From: Gammaproteobacteria bacterium
GTDB taxonomy: Bacteria; Pseudomonadota; Gammaproteobacteria; Burkholderiales; Thiobacillaceae
DNA: 8,591 nucleotides
Assembly: GCA_018820745.1 (NCBI GenBank)
Contig: JAHJNP010000424.1
Location: forward strand, 1-8,591
Direction of reading: 5' to 3'
Position numbers and translations under genes: made by a program. How positions within the stretch are numbered: position 1 is the stretch's first letter; each line of letters starts with the position of its first letter. The notes below the pieces were generated by a model. The model did not search any database. It was not told where the DNA came from and saw nothing but the letters and a program-made list of their open reading frames with translations. Below are positions 6,132 to 8,591 of the stretch, one piece after another.

Positions 6132-7724
6132 TTAAATCTTGTCAGCCACGGCACCCGCGGGCAGTGCGCCGCCGGCCGCGATTTCGCCGTGGTATTTGCC
6201 GGTGCCGAGGCTCGCCGGCCCCTGCCGTGCGTATTTCGTCATCAAAACCATCTCGACGATCAGCAGCACGGTGTAGAAGCCGACGAAGCCGGCGAGCGAG
6301 CCGTAGATGTTGCCGGGTGTAAGGTTCGACACGGAGATGTGCGTGGGCAGCACGCCGTAGATCGTCCACGGCTGGCGGCCGTATTCGGCGACCACCCAGC
6401 CGAGCTCGGCGGCGATCCACGGCATCGGGATGAACCACAGCGCCCAGCGCAAGAGCCACTTCTTCTCGATAAAGTTTCCCTTCACCGAATAGAACAGCGC
6501 GAAGCCGAACAGCAGCAGGAAGGCGAAGCCGAGCGCGACCATCAGGCGGAAGCTCCAGAACAGCGGCGCCACGCGCGGGATGGTGTCGTCGACCGCCTGC
6601 TGGATCATCTCGGGCGTGGCCTGCGAGACGTCGACCGTGTATTTCTTCAGCAGGAGTCCAAACCCGAGGTCCGCCTTGCTGGCTTCGAATGCTGCACGCG
6701 CGGCCGCGTCGTCGCGGTGCTTGCGTAATCGCTCCAGCGCGGTCACCGCCTGGATGCCGTTCTCGATGCGTTCGCGGTTGCGTTCTTTGATCTCCTTGAT
6801 GCCGGGCATGGTCTCGGTCAGCGAGCGCGTGCCGATCAGACCCAGCACGTAGGGGATATGCAGTGCGTAGTCGTTGCGCATTTCCGTTTCGTTGGGCAGC
6901 GCGAATACGGTAAATCCGGCGGGCGCGGGCTCGGTCTCCCACATCGCCTCGATCGCAGCCATCTTGGTCTGCTGCGATTCGCCGATGGTGTAGCCGGACT
7001 CGTCGCCCAGCACGATCACCGACAGCGCCGAGGCGAAGCCGAAGCCGGCGGCGATGCGGAACGAGCGGCGCGCGAAATCGAGGTCGCGCCCCTTCAGGAG
7101 GTAGTAGCTGGAAATGCCGAGCACGAACAGCGAGGCGGTGACGTAGCCGGCCGACACGGTGTGGACGAACTTGGCCTGCGCCACCGGGTTGAACACGATG
7201 GACCAGAAGTCGGTCATTTCCATACGCATGGTGACGTAGGAAAACTCCGCGCCGAGCGGGTTCTGCATCCAGCCGTTGGCGATCAGGATCCACAGTGCGG
7301 AGAGGTTGGAGCCGACCGCCATCAGCACTGTCACCATGAAGTGCTTCCACTTGTTGAGGCGGTCCCAGCCGAAGAAGAACAGACCGATGAAGGTCGATTC
7401 GAGAAAGAAAGCCATCAGCCCTTCGATCGCCAGCGGCGCGCCGAAGATGTCGCCGACGTAGTGCGAGTAGTACGCCCAGTTGGTGCCGAACTGGAATTCC
7501 ATGGTGATGCCGGTGGTCACCCCGAGCGCGAAGTTGATGCCGAACAGCTTGCCCCAGAAGCGCACCATGTCCTTGTAGATCGGGCGGTCGGTGATGACGT
7601 AGGTCAGCTCCATGATGACCAGGATGAACGCCAAGCCGAGCGTCAAGGGCACAAACAGGAAGTGGTAGAGCGCGGTGACTGCGAATTGCAGCCGCGAGAG
7701 GTCGACGAGTTCTTCGGTCAACAT
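6132..7724 (-). CDS. cydA: Cytochrome bd ubiquinol oxidase subunit I
   Basis: A 530-residue haem-bearing subunit of the high-affinity quinol oxidase. Tracking E. coli CydA with a two-residue shift, His21 in LYHFLFVPLTLG is the haem b595 ligand. The His in FVHTVSAGYV (E. coli His186) and the Met in FRLMVALGF (E. coli Met393) ligate haem b558. IEGLMAFFLEST carries the proton-channel glutamates. The periplasmic Q-loop is the long (L) form, including PGIKEIKERNRERIENG and KADLGFGLLLKKYT. GRQPWTIYGVLPT is the bd signature. ATG at 7724 gives the E. coli-like N-terminus MLTEELVDLSRLQF and has AGGAA upstream; an upstream in-frame extension is not homologous. It starts 13 nt after cydP and overlaps the cydB ribosome site at its stop. 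It appears intact and functional. Confidence 0.98.
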   Translation of the reverse strand: MLTEELVDLSRLQFAVTALYHFLFVPLTLGLAFILVIMELTYVITDRPIYKDMVRFWGKLFGINFALGVTTGITMEFQFGTNWAYYSHYVGDIFGAPLAIEGLMAFFLESTFIGLFFFGWDRLNKWKHFMVTVLMAVGSNLSALWILIANGWMQNPLGAEFSYVTMRMEMTDFWSIVFNPVAQAKFVHTVSAGYVTASLFVLGISSYYLLKGRDLDFARRSFRIAAGFGFASALSVIVLGDESGYTIGESQQTKMAAIEAMWETEPAPAGFTVFALPNETEMRNDYALHIPYVLGLIGTRSLTETMPGIKEIKERNRERIENGIQAVTALERLRKHRDDAAARAAFEASKADLGFGLLLKKYTVDVSQATPEMIQQAVDDTIPRVAPLFWSFRLMVALGFAFLLLFGFALFYSVKGNFIEKKWLLRWALWFIPMPWIAAELGWVVAEYGRQPWTIYGVLPTHISVSNLTPGNIYGSLAGFVGFYTVLLIVEMVLMTKYARQGPASLGTGKYHGEIAAGGALPAGAVADKI

Positions 7725-7737
7725 GGGTGTTTCCTGG

Positions 7738-7923
7738 TTAATGAATGGGGTGTTGGGATGGGTTGGCCAGACGGTCCGCCACCGCCTCGGCGTCGGTAGA
7801 CACTGATTGCCCATCGAAGAACGCAAAGAAAATCGCCACGATCACCGCCAGTTTGATGACGATGGCCAGCGCGATTTCCCTGGCGAGCGGATGTTGCAGA
7901 AAGGGGGGCAGATGCTTGTTCAT
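7738..7923 (-). CDS. cydP: CydP-like small membrane protein preceding cydA
   Basis: A 61-residue protein with a short cytoplasmic N-terminus, the motif PLAREIALAIVIKLAVIVAIFFAFF (12-36) forming one transmembrane helix, and a polar tail. Small proteins with an LAREIA...IKL pattern directly upstream of cydA in beta- and gammaproteobacteria are annotated as putative cytochrome oxidase small subunit CydP; I assign it from memory of that pattern plus position. Its stop lies 13 nt before the cydA start. ATG at 7923 is the only Met in the frame. There is no good Shine-Dalgarno, and the predicted transcription start from the -24/-12 promoter lies only a few nucleotides before the ATG, so translation may be nearly leaderless. 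It is the first gene of the operon. Confidence 0.75.
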   Translation of the reverse strand: MNKHLPPFLQHPLAREIALAIVIKLAVIVAIFFAFFDGQSVSTDAEAVADRLANPSQHPIH

Positions 7924-7938
7924 GGTTGCTCTACTAAA

Positions 7939-7954
7939 TGCAACAGACGTGCCA
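7939..7954 (-). promoter_or_regulatory. Sigma-54 (-24/-12) promoter of the cyd operon
   Basis: On the minus strand 7954 to 7939 reads TGGCAC GTCTG TTGCA, a full match to the RpoN consensus TGGCAC-N5-TTGCA, with the invariant GG and GC ten bases apart. Counting 12 nt from the C of the -12 GC puts transcription start near 7928, about 5 nt before the cydP ATG. A divergent sigma-54 activator gene, an IHF consensus and an upstream dyad support a working enhancer-dependent promoter. Confidence 0.85.
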
Positions 7955-7993
7955 GCTGTGCCACCCTCGTGATGACGAAGAAATTCCTTTTAA

Positions 7994-8006
7994 TATCAAT
8001 TTGTTG
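7994..8006 (+). promoter_or_regulatory. Predicted IHF binding site
   Basis: TATCAA TTTG TTG matches the IHF consensus WATCAA-N4-TTR without mismatch and is flanked by an A/T-rich tract (7981-8002). It lies about 40 bp upstream of the -24 element and about 42 bp short of the inverted repeat, the expected place for a bend that brings an enhancer-bound activator to the sigma-54 polymerase. Confidence 0.65.
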
Positions 8007-8047
8007 CAATTGGTTTGCCATGCAGGACGTGGAGCGATGTGTCATGG

Positions 8048-8076
8048 ATGGCAGTTGCGTTTAAAATAACTGCCAT
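8048..8076. promoter_or_regulatory. Inverted repeat, candidate enhancer (UAS)/operator of the divergent activator
   Basis: ATGGCAGTT (8048-8056) and AACTGCCAT (8068-8076) are exact 9-bp inverted arms separated by 11 bp, giving about 20 bp between arm centres, two helical turns. It lies 94-122 bp upstream of the -24 element of the cyd promoter and 21-50 bp before the activator ATG. It could serve both as enhancer for the operon and as an autoregulatory operator. A lone TGCCAT half-site recurs at 8016-8021. Confidence 0.6.
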
Positions 8077-8097
8077 TCAAGACAGGATCCTCCCGAC

Positions 8098-8591
8098 ATG
8101 TCACCGACCAACGAACTCATCAGCTTTCTCGAAAACCATCCCGACGCCCAGATCGTGATGGATGCCGATTACCGCATTCTGGCGGCCAACGCGGCCTATC
8201 GTCGCCACTATGCGGGCGGCCGCGACGTGGTAGGGCAGACCTGTTTCGCGGTGTCGCACGGTTACAGCCGCCCCTGCGACGAATGCGGCGAATCGTGTCC
8301 GCTGGCCGCCAGCCGCACCAGTGGCGAGCCGAACCGTGTGCTGCATCTGCATCACACGCCACGCGGCGAGGAGCATGTCGACGTGGAACTGACTCCCATC
8401 ATCGGGGCATCGGGCAAGATCGAATATTTTGTCGAGCGCATGCTGACGGTGCGCGAGGCCAGCAGCTTTCCCGCCGAAAGCGGGCTGGTCGGCAAGTCGC
8501 CGGCATTCAACCGCATGCTCGAGATGGTGCGACGGGTGGCGCCTTCCAACACCGCAGCCCTGCTGCTGGGTGAATCCGGCACCGGCAAGGA
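8098..8591 (+). CDS. PAS-domain sigma-54-dependent transcriptional activator (3' end cut by window edge)
   Basis: The first 164 codons of a bacterial enhancer-binding protein. Residues about 5-117 form a PAS sensor domain (FLENHPDAQIVMDADYRILAANAAYRR at 10-36 is the usual start). Inserted is a Cys cluster, C49-F-x-V-x-H54 followed by Pro59-Cys60, Cys63 and Cys67-Pro68, plus His83, His85 and His86. This suggests a metal, haem, Fe-S or thiol-redox input, although the ligand cannot be told. The AAA+ domain begins at GLVGKSPAFNRMLEMVRRVAPSN (129-151), with Walker A GESGTGKE at 158-165. The GAFTGA loop and HTH lie beyond the window. ATG at 8098 has AGGA about 10 nt upstream and places the PAS domain right at the N-terminus. 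It is divergent from the cyd operon, whose promoter is sigma-54 type, so it is the likely activator. Confidence 0.9.
   Translation, partial: MSPTNELISFLENHPDAQIVMDADYRILAANAAYRRHYAGGRDVVGQTCFAVSHGYSRPCDECGESCPLAASRTSGEPNRVLHLHHTPRGEEHVDVELTPIIGASGKIEYFVERMLTVREASSFPAESGLVGKSPAFNRMLEMVRRVAPSNTAALLLGESGTGK

Noticed and set aside
4974..6728. Very long plus-strand open frame opposite cydB and cydA, with similar long frames at 602-1696, 3476-4522 and 6858-7799
   Set aside because: Translations are low-complexity His/Arg/Glu/Ala-rich, have no family resemblance, and lie exactly antisense to well-recognised genes; they are GC-rich codon-bias shadows.
7958..7963. Second TGGCAC on the minus strand, 9 bp upstream of the -24 element
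   Set aside because: At the required spacing it is followed by GCACG rather than TTGCA, so it lacks a -12 element; it is probably a chance duplication of the -24 half.
7988..8006. TTGAT-containing A/T-rich stretch as an FNR/Anr box upstream of the cyd operon
   Set aside because: Only one half-site is present; the matching ATCAA at the four-base spacing is missing. The same bases fit the IHF consensus perfectly.

Overview
The window reads as a GC-rich proteobacterial chromosome segment, most likely from a betaproteobacterium with a sulfur- or nitrogen-based respiratory lifestyle. That placement is inferred from the E. coli-type long-Q-loop cytochrome bd genes, a CydP-type small subunit, a DsrC/TusE-family protein, a group II truncated haemoglobin and a sigma-54 activator. 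No rRNA or housekeeping marker is present to fix the taxon. Apart from one divergent regulator at the right edge, every gene lies on the minus strand, so the biology reads from right to left.

Right edge (8098 to the end): the 5' part of a sigma-54-dependent activator on the plus strand, with an N-terminal PAS domain carrying a Cys cluster and the Walker A of its AAA+ domain. The 174-bp divergent intergenic region (7924-8097) holds a perfect -24/-12 promoter facing left, a perfect IHF consensus, and a 9-bp inverted repeat about 95-120 bp upstream of the promoter. This is the classical layout of an enhancer-dependent promoter and suggests that the regulator drives the leftward operon.

Main operon (7923 down to about 2080): cydP-like, cydA, cydB, a secreted DUF2141 protein, cydX, a sulfide:quinone oxidoreductase-like flavoprotein, ybgE-like, group II truncated haemoglobin, and a NifX/NifB-domain protein. 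Most junctions are very tight: stop codons lie inside or abut the next Shine-Dalgarno, and one junction is an ATGA overlap. The core is cytochrome bd quinol oxidase with its small accessory subunits. The flavoprotein could feed electrons into the quinone pool that the oxidase drains, and the haemoglobin could handle O2 or NO. The whole looks like a microaerobic, nitrosative or sulfide-stress respiratory module. The flavoprotein lacks one of the three cysteines typical of sulfide:quinone oxidoreductases, so its substrate is open.

A 286-bp stretch without a gene (1794-2079) separates this from a second leftward cluster: a DsrC/TusE-family protein with no cysteine at all, a small conserved protein resembling the DUF6858 family, and a SLAC1/TehA/TDT-type channel or transporter that runs off the left edge. 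The TDT family includes the sulfite pump Ssu1, so a sulfur-compound theme is plausible but unproven. A perfect 11-bp hairpin sits between the first two genes of this cluster.
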